From Xanthomonas pisi DSM 18956 (GTDB lineage: Bacteria; Pseudomonadota; Gammaproteobacteria; Xanthomonadales; Xanthomonadaceae), in assembly GCF_001010415.1 (NCBI RefSeq), contig NZ_JPLE01000054.1:1-64000 (forward strand): a stretch of DNA of 64,000 nt. Direction: 5' to 3'. The position numbers and the translations under genes are program-made. Positions 10,337 to 19,721 of this stretch are shown piece by piece (within the stretch, counting starts at the first letter, position 1; every line of letters begins with the position of its first letter). The notes under the pieces are model-generated. The model had not been told where the DNA came from. It did not search any database and saw only the letters and a program-made list of their open reading frames with translations.

Positions 10337-10741
10337 ATGTCCACCGATTCCAAGTTGCGCCGCGATGCCCGCAAGCGTGCCACCGAGCGCCAGCGCAACC
10401 AGGCCGCCGCCAAGGCCACGGCCGAATCGCCGATCGAGGCGCATGCCGAACTGCGCGACCAGCAACGCACGCTGCTGGCCGGCATCGTCCGCCGCGACGG
10501 CGAATGGGTGCTGGGAATGGACGGCCGCATCGCTGGCGAGAGCACCAGCGCCGCGCAGGTGTTGACGCTGATCATGCGCGCCGCCGAACTGCACGAGCGC
10601 CAGGGCACTCCCGTGCGCCTGACCTATTCGGACGCGCTCAAAGATGCCGCGCATGCGGAGGCCCAGGCCGGCGGCATGGAGTTCGAGCAGTTCAAGGCCA
10701 GGTTGAGCGAACGCTTGCAGGGCGGCGCGAAGCTCAACTGA
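10337..10741 (+). CDS. Conserved hypothetical protein, 134 aa
   Basis: Function not recognised. The product is 134 residues, soluble and strongly charged, with an Arg/Ala/Gln-rich helical N-terminus (residues 1-30) and a mixed C-terminal part. The start is well supported: AGGAG lies 7 nt before the ATG. It follows the MFS gene by 16 bp, so it is probably in the same operon, but nothing links it mechanistically to transport. No signal peptide or membrane segment is visible. Confidence 0.7.
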   Translation: MSTDSKLRRDARKRATERQRNQAAAKATAESPIEAHAELRDQQRTLLAGIVRRDGEWVLGMDGRIAGESTSAAQVLTLIMRAAELHERQGTPVRLTYSDALKDAAHAEAQAGGMEFEQFKARLSERLQGGAKLN

Positions 10742-11144
10742 GTCGCCCCCGCGGCATGCCTTCGCCGGCGCAGGGGAGGCGTTCTGCATGGATCAATCGC
10801 GCTACCGTGCCTGCTGCAAGGGCGTGCAGCAGGCCGGCCTCAGGTGTGGCGGCCAGGCGCTGCGCTGCAGCTGCGTGGCGCAGCGTCGCCGGCGCGCCAG
10901 CCGATCATCGTCCCCGACCCGGTACGCTCGGCCAACACAGCCGGTTGACCACATGTGCGAGCGACCTCTTTCGATCTACAAATTCAGTGCAATTGAGAGC
11001 GGCTAACAAGATGTAGCGGGCAGTCGTCAGGTGGGCGCGGCGGAGCCGGCGTGTCCGAGCGGTCCATGCCGCGCCGCGCACCGGCCGTGCCCGTCTGGCG
11101 GTGAGCACAGCGGGTTCGTTGCCTGCGCTCACAGGCGCGCCGTC
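10742..11144. other. Convergent intergenic region, no gene seen
   Basis: 403 bases between the 3' ends of the 134-residue gene and the XVIPCD effector gene. The short frames look like GC-rich chance ORFs. A stem (ACAGGCGCG at 11131-11139 with CGCGCCTGT at 11149-11157) overlaps the effector stop codon. It could end that transcript, though no T-run follows. In particular, no small lipoprotein (immunity-type) gene is present here. Confidence 0.55.
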
Positions 11145-13031
11145 TCAGCGCGCCTGTGCCTGCCGCTGCGTTTCCTGCGACACCTGCGCCTGCGCCGCGG
11201 CATCGCGCTCCGTGCCGGTTTCCAGCGCCTGCAGCCGTTGCAGGCTGGCTGCGACAGGCTCCTCCTGCACGGCCTTGGCATCGAAGCTGCCCCGCAGATG
11301 CGCGGGCGAGTCGAGTGCGCCCTGCACCACGAAGCCACGCGCAGGATCGTTGCCGAGCAGCACGTGATCGACCCGCTGCAAGCCATTCTCGCGTGCGGCC
11401 ACCACCGACCCCAGGGCCAGGCGTTCGCTGTCCATCCCGGCTGCCGGGCCCGGTGCCGCTTGCAGGCGCTCCACCGCCGCAGTGCATTGCTGCAGCAGGG
11501 CATGATCCGGATGCGTTGCATCGCGCGGGTCCGGGAGCGCCGGGGCAGCGTCGGTCGGCCGCGGCAGTACGGTGGCATCGATACGCTGCAGTTGGCCGTC
11601 GTAGGTGCCGTCGGCGCCGTCGGCGATGCGCTGCAGCCGCTCGGCGAACGCATAAGGCGATCCACCCACGTTGCGGACCATCGCGATCGCGAACTGCTCG
11701 GGCGACTGCGCCGGGGCGTTGCGATCGCCGACCAGCGAGCTCAGGGAGCTGCCGCCGATCCTGCTGGCGTCGACGCTGGCGCGGGTCTGCTCCAGCAGCG
11801 CCTGCATCTGCGCCTCGTTCAATTCCAGCGTGGTCTTCTGTCCTGGCGCGATTTCGCCGGTCCCCGTCATCTCGCCGCGCAACGCGCTGTTGAGGGTCTG
11901 CGCGATCGCCTTTTCCTCGCTGGCCTCGTTGCGCCCGCCCAGGCGCTGCAACAAGCCCGGCGCGGCCACGTCGCCATCGATCTCGAAACGGTAGCTGCGC
12001 TGCTCCACGCGTTCGGTCTGATTGCCGTCGTACTGGCGCACGATCGTCAGCGGCACGTTGTCGCCGTATTGCAGCTGCTGCACCAGAGTGTAGCCCTCCT
12101 GGCCCGGCGTGCTGATGCGCACCTGGCTGCCTTGGTTGCGGTTGCCGGCGACATCGGCGCTGAGCGGGCCTAGCTCCAGCTGCAGACGCTGCTGCGAGCT
12201 GAAATTGATCCGCTCCAGCGTCTGCATCTCATCGACGCCGGGCACGTCCGCTGCAAGCCTGCCCTCGCGCACGAATTCGCCCATCGCCGCGCGTGCGCGC
12301 GGATCGGCCAGGTCGAACTGCGCGCTGTGTACCTGCGACTGGCCCAGGGAGTCGGCGCGCCCGAGCAGGGCCTGCGCCGGTCCGGCCTTGACACCAAGCG
12401 CGTTCACCGCCTCGATGGCCGCATTCGGCCCGGTCACCACGCGCACGTGGCGCTCGTCGACGCGCTCGATCATGGAGCTGCGGCCGCTGGCTTCGGTGAT
12501 CTGGCTCTGCGCGGTGAGTGATCGCAGGCTCGCCGAGGATTCGTGCTGCACGAAGGTCTGGGCGTCCATCACCGCGCGTGCGCCGACCGGAAGGCTCTCC
12601 GGCTGCAGCGGATTGACCTGTCTGGCGGCTTCCAGCGGCTGGTCGACACCGGGCAGCGTCAGGGCGTAGCGCATGCGCTGCCCGGCACTGGCGCCAGCCT
12701 CGAGGCTCAGCTTGCTGTCGCCGAGCTTGGACTGCAGGCGTTGCTGCAGACCGGTCTGCGCGTCGGCCTCAAGGCTGAAGGTGGTGGTCTTGGCGTCTGC
12801 ATCGCTGAGAATGCCTGCGCTCAGCGAGCCGCTGCTCTGCGCGTTGCCATGCGAATACTTGGCCGACTGTTCTGCCGGGTTGGCTGAGACGGTGCCGCTC
12901 CCCAGTGTCGCCGCGTACTCGCTGTTGGAACTGCTGTAGGTCGGGTCGAATGCGCGATCGTTGGCATCGTCGATGAACTGCGTGTTGCGGTCCACATCGC
13001 GCGCGTCCGGGCCGGTGGAGGCGTTGCTCAT
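11145..13031 (-). CDS. Putative type IV secretion effector with XVIPCD (X-Tfe)
   Basis: A 628-residue protein whose last ~128 residues fit the XVIPCD recruitment domain of Xanthomonadales type IV secretion effectors: HPDHALLQQ near 507, the GLQRVDHVLL block at about 550-559, FVVQGALDSPAH just after, PVAASLQRL, and a Gln-rich tail (VSQETQRQAQ). This domain binds VirD4 and directs antibacterial toxins into rival cells. The N-terminal ~500 residues are Ser/Ala/Gln-rich, with no signal peptide and no catalytic motif I recognise. A beta-rich stretch (residues ~240-350) and a helical stretch follow. The start is supported by GGAAG 6 nt upstream. It is transcribed alone. X-Tfe genes usually sit next to a small lipoprotein immunity gene; none is seen. 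The transfer role is inferred from the domain. Confidence 0.8.
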   Translation of the reverse strand: MSNASTGPDARDVDRNTQFIDDANDRAFDPTYSSSNSEYAATLGSGTVSANPAEQSAKYSHGNAQSSGSLSAGILSDADAKTTTFSLEADAQTGLQQRLQSKLGDSKLSLEAGASAGQRMRYALTLPGVDQPLEAARQVNPLQPESLPVGARAVMDAQTFVQHESSASLRSLTAQSQITEASGRSSMIERVDERHVRVVTGPNAAIEAVNALGVKAGPAQALLGRADSLGQSQVHSAQFDLADPRARAAMGEFVREGRLAADVPGVDEMQTLERINFSSQQRLQLELGPLSADVAGNRNQGSQVRISTPGQEGYTLVQQLQYGDNVPLTIVRQYDGNQTERVEQRSYRFEIDGDVAAPGLLQRLGGRNEASEEKAIAQTLNSALRGEMTGTGEIAPGQKTTLELNEAQMQALLEQTRASVDASRIGGSSLSSLVGDRNAPAQSPEQFAIAMVRNVGGSPYAFAERLQRIADGADGTYDGQLQRIDATVLPRPTDAAPALPDPRDATHPDHALLQQCTAAVERLQAAPGPAAGMDSERLALGSVVAARENGLQRVDHVLLGNDPARGFVVQGALDSPAHLRGSFDAKAVQEEPVAASLQRLQALETGTERDAAAQAQVSQETQRQAQAR

Positions 13032-13074
13032 TGGGATGCTTCCTGCATGCTGCGCCTGTGCGGCGGGCGCGCAG

Positions 13075-13104
13075 TATATCGCCGACGTTTTTGGCGTTTA
13101 TCAA
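13075..13104 (-). promoter_or_regulatory. Possible promoter of the XVIPCD effector
   Basis: Minus strand: TTGATA (13099-13104), an 18-nt spacer, then GATATA (13075-13080), 44 nt before the start codon. The fit to sigma-70 is moderate. Confidence 0.4.
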
Positions 13105-13163
13105 AGAAGTGTGATGCGGCGGCCAAGGCGATGGCCGTCGCATGTCGCAGCGACATCGGCGCC

Positions 13164-15182
13164 TCAGTGCAGCGTGGCAGGCGCGGGCGTGTTGCTTGCG
13201 GCAGCAGGCGCAGTGGCTTGCCAGCCGCACAATTGGCCTTGATTTTGCTGCTTGAGCCAATCGCTCATCGGTGCGAAGTACTCCAGCATCGGGCCGGCGT
13301 CGAGTTTTTCGTTGCCGGTGAGTTCCTTCAGCGTGGTCTGCCAGGGCTGGCTCGCTCCACGTTGCAACATCGACCAGAATTTCTGTCCGGCGTCCTTGTT
13401 GCCGTAGAAGCTGCACTCGTACAACGGGCCTTGATGCCCGGCCGCATCGCACAGCCCCTTGTAAAACTGGAACTGCAGGATATGCGCCAGAAAGTAGCGC
13501 GTGTATGGCGTATTGCCCGGCACGTGGTATTTGGCGCCGGCATCGAAGAACTCCTCGCCGCGCGGGGTCACCGGCGCCACGCCCTGATATTTGGCTTTCA
13601 GTTCCCACCAGGCCTGGTTGTAGCGCTCCGGCGGAATCGAGCCATCGAACACGCCCCAGCGCCAGCGGTCGATCATCAAGCCGAACGGCAGGAACGCGAC
13701 CTTGCTCAAGGCCATGCGCATTTGCGAATTGATCAATGCTTCGCGCCCGGCCTGCTGTTCGCCGACCATGCCGATCGACTGCAGATACTTGGGCGTCATC
13801 GCCAGCACGATGGTGTCGCCGATCGCTTCGTGGAAGCCGTCGTTGGCGCCGTTCTGGAAGAGCGGCGGCAGCGGGTTGTAGGCCAGGTCGTAATAGATGT
13901 GGCCGAGCTCGTGATAGATGGTGGTGAAGTCTTCTTCGGTGGGCTTGATGCACATCTTGGTACGCACATCGGCACCGATGTTCTGAGTCGGCTCGCCGCC
14001 CATGTTCATGTCCCATGCGCTGGCATGACAGACTACATCGCGGTCCAGGGGCTTGATGAACTGCGAGCGTTGCCAATAGGTATCGGGCAGCTTGGGCATG
14101 CCCAGCGACGTGTAGAAATCCTGCGCGCGCTCGGTCATCTGTCGGGCGGTGCGCAATTGCGCCTCGCGCTCGGCATTGAAGCGTGCGGCCGTCCCGCCGT
14201 CGCCACCGGTGTTGCGCGCCAGCACCGCGCTCAGATTGCCCTGGTACTGTTTTTCCAGCGCAGAAGTGATGTCCAGATCGCCGGCGCCGGGGTAGGGCTG
14301 CAGCAGATCCCACAGATTGCTCCAGTCCTGCTGCCACATATTGCCCATCAGGTGCGCAGGCAACAGGCCGCCGGCCAGCTCGCCCTTGTCCTTGCCGTAT
14401 TGCGTGTCCAGCTTGCCGCGCGCGTAGCACTGCAGCTGCGCATACAGCGGTTTGACCTGCTCCCACAACCGGTCGGTCTCGCTGGCCAGCTGTGCCGGCG
14501 GCATGTCGTAGCCGCTGCGCCACATCACCCCGACATCGGCAAAGCCATTGCCGCGCGCGCCTTCGTTGGCCAGCTCGACAAAGCGCTGGTAGTCCTTGCG
14601 CATCGGCTGGGCAGTGCCATGCCAGCCCTGCCAGGCATCGAGTTGTTCGTTGTAGTCGCGGCTGCTGGCCAGGACCTGTTCCAGCTCGCCGAGCTGGCGG
14701 CAACGGCGTTGTTCGCCATCGCCCACGCAGTAACTTCCCGCGCCGTAGTCGCCTTCCATCTTGGCGGCGATGCGGGTGAGTTCGGCCAGCTTGGCCGGGT
14801 CGCGCGGTGCGGGCAGGGCGCTCATCAGCTTGAGCAGCTGCAGTGCGCGTGCGCTGTCGGCCGACATCGGCGTGCCGACATAGCGCTTGGATTGTTCGAT
14901 CCAGCGATCCAGCTGCGCCAGCGAACGCTCGTTGGCCTTGGCAGCCAGCAGCTGCGAGTCGCCGTTGATATAGGTCGAGGACAGCCACTGCGCGGCAGTG
15001 ACTTCCGGGTAGGCGGCCTTGTACTCGGCACTGATACGCGCCACGAACTGGTCGGCGCTTTCGGCAGGCGCGGTCTTGGTCGCGGCCGGCGTGGCCGGCG
15101 GCGCAGCGTCCTTGCGGCAGGCCGACAGCGATAACGTGCCGGCGGCCACAGCCAGTGCCAGCAACAGCAGACGAGGATTCAC
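13164..15182 (-). CDS. M2-family peptidyl-dipeptidase (ACE-like lipoprotein)
   Basis: A zinc dipeptidyl carboxypeptidase of family M2, the family of angiotensin-converting enzyme; a Xanthomonas homologue of ACE has been described. The product is 672 residues. It begins with a lipoprotein signal ending in the lipobox LSAC (C21 or C22), so it should be anchored in the periplasm. The zinc site is HELGH at 424-428, with the third ligand expected in the following EAIGD segment. The start codon is GTG at 15182, supported by AGGA 6 nt upstream. It lies 132 bp upstream of the XVIPCD effector on the same strand but looks like an independent housekeeping or peptide-scavenging gene. Confidence 0.92.
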   Translation of the reverse strand: MNPRLLLLALAVAAGTLSLSACRKDAAPPATPAATKTAPAESADQFVARISAEYKAAYPEVTAAQWLSSTYINGDSQLLAAKANERSLAQLDRWIEQSKRYVGTPMSADSARALQLLKLMSALPAPRDPAKLAELTRIAAKMEGDYGAGSYCVGDGEQRRCRQLGELEQVLASSRDYNEQLDAWQGWHGTAQPMRKDYQRFVELANEGARGNGFADVGVMWRSGYDMPPAQLASETDRLWEQVKPLYAQLQCYARGKLDTQYGKDKGELAGGLLPAHLMGNMWQQDWSNLWDLLQPYPGAGDLDITSALEKQYQGNLSAVLARNTGGDGGTAARFNAEREAQLRTARQMTERAQDFYTSLGMPKLPDTYWQRSQFIKPLDRDVVCHASAWDMNMGGEPTQNIGADVRTKMCIKPTEEDFTTIYHELGHIYYDLAYNPLPPLFQNGANDGFHEAIGDTIVLAMTPKYLQSIGMVGEQQAGREALINSQMRMALSKVAFLPFGLMIDRWRWGVFDGSIPPERYNQAWWELKAKYQGVAPVTPRGEEFFDAGAKYHVPGNTPYTRYFLAHILQFQFYKGLCDAAGHQGPLYECSFYGNKDAGQKFWSMLQRGASQPWQTTLKELTGNEKLDAGPMLEYFAPMSDWLKQQNQGQLCGWQATAPAAASNTPAPATLH

Positions 15183-15318
15183 GGGTGGTCCTTGCAGTGA
15201 AGTCCGGCGAAGGCTAGAGCGCGCGAGGCTTCAGGGCAAGCAATGCTTCACGGCAAGCGGTGCCGCCGCCGATGCCACGCAGCGGCGGTGGATCCCGCCG
15301 CTGGCGGTGCCAAGACGC

Positions 15319-16980
15319 TCAGCCTTTGCCGGTGCACTGCGCAAAGACATCGCGTTCGCGCGCATACACGCTGGTCTTGACCTGCATCAGGCCCAGCACC
15401 GACGGGAACAGCGCGTCCTGGTCGGTGTATTGCCCGGCGCGATGGCGCAGGCAGGTCTCGTCCAGACCGCGGTCACGCGCGAATTCCGGCGAGAACCACA
15501 TCACCATCGGCACGTGGGTCTGCTCCTTCGGCGCGATGGCATACGGCACGCCATGCAGATACAGGCCCTTCTCGCCCAGCGATTCGCCATGATCGGAGAG
15601 ATAGATCATGGCGGTGTCGTAGTCGGACAGGCCGCGCAAGGTATGGATGGCCTGATTGAGGAAGTGATCGGTATAGCTGATGGAATTGTCGTAGGCGTTG
15701 ACGATGTCCTGGCGGCTGCAGCTGCCGAGGTCGGCGGTCCTGCACACCGGCTTGAAGCGCTCGAACTGCGCCGGGTAGCGTTCGAAGTAACTGGGGCCGT
15801 GGCTGCCGAGTTGATGCAGGACCACCACGCGGTCGCCGGGCTTGGCGCGCACTTGCGCCGCGAGGTCGCGCAACAGGATTTCGTCCATGCAACGGCCGTC
15901 GGCGCACAGGCCTGGCGTGGTGGCGTCATCCAGCTTCTGCATGTCCAGCCCCTCGCACACGCCCTTGCAGCCGGACTGATTGTCGCGCCACAGCGTGGAA
16001 ATACCGGCATGTTCAAGCACGTGCAGGAACGACTGGTGGCCGCGGATCATGTCTTCGTTGTAATCGCGGCGGCCGAACGGCGAGAACATGCAGGGCACCG
16101 AGACTTCGGTGCTGGTGCCGCACGAATGCATGTCCGGGAAATTGATCACCCCTGCCTGCGCCAGCTCCGGCGTGGTCTGGCGCGCATAGCCGTTGAGGCC
16201 CCAGTTCTGCGCACGTGCGGTTTCCCCCAGCACCAGCAGCAACAGGCGCGGGCGGCTGCCAGCAGCGCGCGGCGTTGCGGTGGCATCGTGTTCGATCGGC
16301 TGCTTGGGCGCACGCTTGATCGGCGACTCGGACTTGAGGTTCTGGCGCAATGCGACGATGTAGTTGATCGGCGTGGCCAGGTAGCGCACTTCGCGGTGAT
16401 TGCGCATCAGTGCCGAAATGTCCTGCGACGACACCATGGTGCCGGCGGCACCCACCACCGCCACGGCCAGCAGGAATCCCACCCGGACCAGCAGCGACTT
16501 GCCGGCACTGCGCGCACGCAGACGCGTACGCCACAGCAGCACGGTGGGAATCAGGAAGTAGCACAGCAGCGGAAAGATCAGCCCCGGCGTAAGCAGCTCG
16601 CGCGATTCCTTGTGGTCGGTATGCAGCACGTTGCGCAGCATGTCCGCATCCAGATAGACGTTGTAGCTGTCCATGTAGTGCGCAGCCAGCGCGGTGGTGA
16701 ACAGCAGCAGGGTCAGCAGCGGCTTGGCGTTCCAGCGCCATACCAGTAGACCCAACAACAGCGCGTGCACGGCGACCAGCAGCGCCATCAACGAAATCGC
16801 AAACCCGATACTGCCCGGGTGGGTGGCCATCGCCGTGCGCCAGAACAACTGATTGCACACCAATGCGAAAAACAGGCTCGACAGCAACACCAGCGCTTCG
16901 GTCGACACGGTCGGCCGGGTACTCCATGTCAGCGCACGCGTGCTGGTGCGCCCGCGCGGTTCCGGCAACCAGGTGCTCAT
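15319..16980 (-). CDS. eptA: Lipid A phosphoethanolamine transferase (EptA-type)
   Basis: An inner-membrane transferase that moves phosphoethanolamine from phosphatidylethanolamine to lipid A phosphates, lowering negative charge and cationic-peptide sensitivity. The product is 553 residues. About five N-terminal transmembrane helices (to ~185) precede a periplasmic sulfatase-fold domain. Zinc and catalytic motifs are clear: E253 in LGETAR, the nucleophile T289 in SCGTST, and DHGESLGE near 465. The cysteines of the periplasmic domain (CKGVC, CADGRC) match the family's disulfides. The start overlaps the end of the PAP2 gene by 4 bp (ATGA), so the two are translationally coupled. The divergent two-component system nearby is the likely regulator (inference). 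Confidence 0.93.
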   Translation of the reverse strand: MSTWLPEPRGRTSTRALTWSTRPTVSTEALVLLSSLFFALVCNQLFWRTAMATHPGSIGFAISLMALLVAVHALLLGLLVWRWNAKPLLTLLLFTTALAAHYMDSYNVYLDADMLRNVLHTDHKESRELLTPGLIFPLLCYFLIPTVLLWRTRLRARSAGKSLLVRVGFLLAVAVVGAAGTMVSSQDISALMRNHREVRYLATPINYIVALRQNLKSESPIKRAPKQPIEHDATATPRAAGSRPRLLLLVLGETARAQNWGLNGYARQTTPELAQAGVINFPDMHSCGTSTEVSVPCMFSPFGRRDYNEDMIRGHQSFLHVLEHAGISTLWRDNQSGCKGVCEGLDMQKLDDATTPGLCADGRCMDEILLRDLAAQVRAKPGDRVVVLHQLGSHGPSYFERYPAQFERFKPVCRTADLGSCSRQDIVNAYDNSISYTDHFLNQAIHTLRGLSDYDTAMIYLSDHGESLGEKGLYLHGVPYAIAPKEQTHVPMVMWFSPEFARDRGLDETCLRHRAGQYTDQDALFPSVLGLMQVKTSVYARERDVFAQCTGKG

Positions 16981-17762
16981 GCTGCATCCCCCGATGACAA
17001 CATCGAATCAGACGCGCGATGCGGCCGTGCCAGCATCACGCAGTACAACGCCAGTGCCGTCAGCCAGCACACTGCCAACGACCATACATCGTGGGAGAGA
17101 AAATGCGCGCCGCGCAGTTGCTGCGCAACGCCGAAAATGAGACCTGCAGACAAGCCGACGCACAAACCTGGAACGCGCCACGCAGGACGCAGCGACAGCG
17201 CGCAGAAATACAGCGCAACCCAGGCGTATCCGGCACTGGCATGGCCCGCCGGAAAACAACCGGACGCGGCAATGCCCTGGCGCGATTCGAATAGCCCGAT
17301 CATTGCCTGCGTACCGCCATACCGGCTCAAATCCCAGGGGCAATCCATCGCCGTCCACGACTTGAACAACGACACCAGCGAGGTCGACAAGGCGACCGAT
17401 GCGGCCAGATAGGTGAGCGGCCAACGCAGTACGCGCAGACGCGGCCTGCACCAGGCCGCCACCGCCAGAATAATGACGCTGACACCTGCAGCCGTGCTCA
17501 ACCATTTACCAACGCGATGAATCACGCCACTGGTGAACCAGTGGTCCTTGAGCAGCCAGTGCCCGCCTTCCATCCGGTACAGCGCATCGGCAATCCACTG
17601 GTCGCCGCCGGCGCCCATCAACAACGCGCTGAGCAACAGCACACCCGTCAGCGGCATCCACAGATGGCGCACAAAAAAGCGCGCCCGCGCATCAGAGGCG
17701 GTGTGCGCCAGGACGGGCGCATGGACGGGAAGCGTACTCATCGGGATGTCGGCCTGTGTCAT
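16977..17762 (-). CDS. PAP2-family membrane phosphatase
   Basis: A membrane phosphatase of the type 2 phosphatidic acid phosphatase family, 261 residues with about six transmembrane helices. The three PAP2 signature blocks are visible: KSWTAMDCPWDLS, SGCFPAGHASAG (PSGH-like, with the catalytic His) and RGAHFLSHDVWS (third-motif His). Relatives act on lipid A phosphates, undecaprenyl pyrophosphate or phosphatidic acid. Coupling to eptA, which shares 4 bp, points to lipid A or the diacylglycerol by-product, but this is inference. An in-frame ATG at 17741 is an alternative start; neither has a clear ribosome site. It follows the ArnT-like gene by 77 bp on the same strand. Confidence 0.88.
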   Translation of the reverse strand: MTQADIPMSTLPVHAPVLAHTASDARARFFVRHLWMPLTGVLLLSALLMGAGGDQWIADALYRMEGGHWLLKDHWFTSGVIHRVGKWLSTAAGVSVIILAVAAWCRPRLRVLRWPLTYLAASVALSTSLVSLFKSWTAMDCPWDLSRYGGTQAMIGLFESRQGIAASGCFPAGHASAGYAWVALYFCALSLRPAWRVPGLCVGLSAGLIFGVAQQLRGAHFLSHDVWSLAVCWLTALALYCVMLARPHRASDSMLSSGDAA

Positions 17763-17839
17763 TGACCGGCATCTTCGAAACCCGGATGTCGGAGAGCGGT
17801 CGGACCGGAGTTGCTCAGTCGTTAATCGACACCGAGCAT

Positions 17840-19573
17840 TCAGTCTGTATCGCCGTCGCTACCGGTTTGTTCGGTGTCGGATGCAGTAGCGATGCAACCG
17901 GCGTGCCACGCCGTGCCTGGCACCAATTGCCATTGATTGCGATTGGACTCGCCGATATCGATGCGTTGCGCCGGATCGATGCATGGCGGTACAGCCTGCT
18001 TGAGCACGAACAACCAGCGTTTTTCCGGCGCCTGCGCAAGCCACGGGCCTGCCTTGTCCCATTGCTGCTGCCAACTCGCCTTGAAGCCGAAGTCGGTCAC
18101 TGCGCGGTCGGCCTGCAGCAGGTTCTGCTCGCGCCAGGCCAGCATGCCCAACTCGGCATCCGGGCCGATCCGCTGGCCCACGCGCTGCATCAGCCGCGCG
18201 GACGAACTGTAAGGATCCAGTGCCGGCATCAAGCCCAGGCCGTACACGATCCACAGCGCCGCCGTCATGACCACCACCGTGGTTCCGGTGCGCCGGCCGC
18301 GCGACCACGCCACCACCGTGAGGCCGACGATGCCAAGGCCGATCAGCCAGAACCCCACCGACTGCAACGACGCCAGCTCCATGCCGCGCTTCAGCGCGGT
18401 GTTTTCGGCCCAATGCAGGTGCAGCGCAATGCCGCCACCCAGGCTCAGGCCGGCGAGCGCAAGCAGCAGCACATAGCCGGTGAGCAGCGCACGCACACTG
18501 CGACGGCGCAGCAGCCCGGCCAGCAATGGCGCCGCCGCCATGCACAGCGCTGGCAGCATCGGGAAGATGTAGACCTCGCGTTTGCCCGGGCTGGCGCTGA
18601 AGAACAGCAGCACCAGCACGCTCCACGCCAGCAGCAGCACATAGCGCGGGTCGCCGCGGCGCAGCCGGCGCCACCATGCCGGCAGCAGCCACGGCAACAA
18701 CAGGCAGCCCGGCAGCCACAGCGTGGCGATCACCTGCAGGTAGTACCAGAACGGTTTGACGTGGTGCCAGGCGTGCGCATAGCGCGTGCCGGTCTGCTTG
18801 AACAACAGCTCGTGCGCGTAGGCGTGCAATTGCGGGTTATCGCTCTGCAGCAGCGCGATACCCAGCGGCCCCAACCACACCGCGGTACCCGCCAGAAAGG
18901 CCGGCAACACCAGCAGCCAACTGCGCCCGGCCTGCGCACGTGCCGGCAGCACGCTCCAGTGCCGGCGCGGCAATGCCATCCACGGCAGCAACAGCAGCAG
19001 CGGCAGGAAGCCGACCCCCTTGGTCACCGTGCCGACGCCGGCGGCGAACACCCCCAGCATCCACGCGCGCCAGTCCGGCCCGCGCAGCACATGCCGCAGC
19101 AGTCCCCACAGCGACAGCGTGGTCAGCGCGACCAGCACCATGTCGATCTGCGCGCGCTTGGCCATCAGGCCGAACTGCAGTACCGCAAACAACGCCAGCA
19201 CCGCGTAGCCGGCCACGCGCCGGTTCCACAGCCGCCGCGTCATGTCCCAGGTCAGCCACAGCGTTGCCAGCGCGGCCAGCAGCGAGGGCAGCAGAAACGC
19301 GACCGGCCAGTGCGGCACCAGCTCGTAGCTCGCCGCCTGCAGCCACATGAACACCGGCGGCTTTTCTGCATATAACTCGCTGCCACGATGCGGCAGCAGC
19401 CAATGGCCGCTGTCGACCATGGTGCGGGCGGCCAGCACGAAGCGCGGCTCGTCCGGCGGATTGGGCTGGCGCAGCCCGAGCCCGGCCAGCAAGCTGACAA
19501 CGATCAGCAGCAACGCCGCCAGCAGCACGCGCCGACGGGAGAGAGAGGCAGAGCTGGCAGGCGACACGTGCAT
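17840..19573 (-). CDS. ArnT-like polyprenyl-sugar glycosyltransferase
   Basis: An integral-membrane GT-C glycosyltransferase of the ArnT/PMT superfamily, 577 residues with about 12 hydrophobic helices and a soluble C-terminus. The first periplasmic loop holds the acidic PPDEPRF motif and GSELYAEKPPVFMWLQ, the counterpart of the ArnT loop that binds lipid-linked sugar. Relatives add aminoarabinose or galactosamine from undecaprenyl phosphate to lipid A. No arn pathway genes are nearby, so the sugar is unknown. The start at 19573 was chosen because the frame upstream runs into the divergent regulator. Gene order with PAP2 and eptA suggests a three-gene envelope-modification operon. Confidence 0.85.
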   Translation of the reverse strand: MHVSPASSASLSRRRVLLAALLLIVVSLLAGLGLRQPNPPDEPRFVLAARTMVDSGHWLLPHRGSELYAEKPPVFMWLQAASYELVPHWPVAFLLPSLLAALATLWLTWDMTRRLWNRRVAGYAVLALFAVLQFGLMAKRAQIDMVLVALTTLSLWGLLRHVLRGPDWRAWMLGVFAAGVGTVTKGVGFLPLLLLLPWMALPRRHWSVLPARAQAGRSWLLVLPAFLAGTAVWLGPLGIALLQSDNPQLHAYAHELLFKQTGTRYAHAWHHVKPFWYYLQVIATLWLPGCLLLPWLLPAWWRRLRRGDPRYVLLLAWSVLVLLFFSASPGKREVYIFPMLPALCMAAAPLLAGLLRRRSVRALLTGYVLLLALAGLSLGGGIALHLHWAENTALKRGMELASLQSVGFWLIGLGIVGLTVVAWSRGRRTGTTVVVMTAALWIVYGLGLMPALDPYSSSARLMQRVGQRIGPDAELGMLAWREQNLLQADRAVTDFGFKASWQQQWDKAGPWLAQAPEKRWLFVLKQAVPPCIDPAQRIDIGESNRNQWQLVPGTAWHAGCIATASDTEQTGSDGDTD

Positions 19574-19721
19574 GCCCCGATTAAAAGGGGCAGAACCATA
19601 GCTGGCAAGCAGGTCGGAATTTTGTCGGAATGCGCGCAAGGCCGCCGGGATCGGTCGAGTTCGGCTCGCCTCGGTTAGGATGCGCACACCGTCCCTGTCG
19701 GGCCGCTCTGGAAACCGCCGC

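Noticed and set aside
10905-11132. A 75-codon minus-strand frame downstream of the XVIPCD effector as an immunity gene
   Set aside because: No signal peptide or lipobox, Arg-rich composition of a shadow frame, and no ribosome site.
17756-19375. A Gln/His/Arg-rich 539-codon frame antisense to the ArnT-like gene
   Set aside because: Low-complexity shadow of a leucine-rich membrane protein on the other strand.
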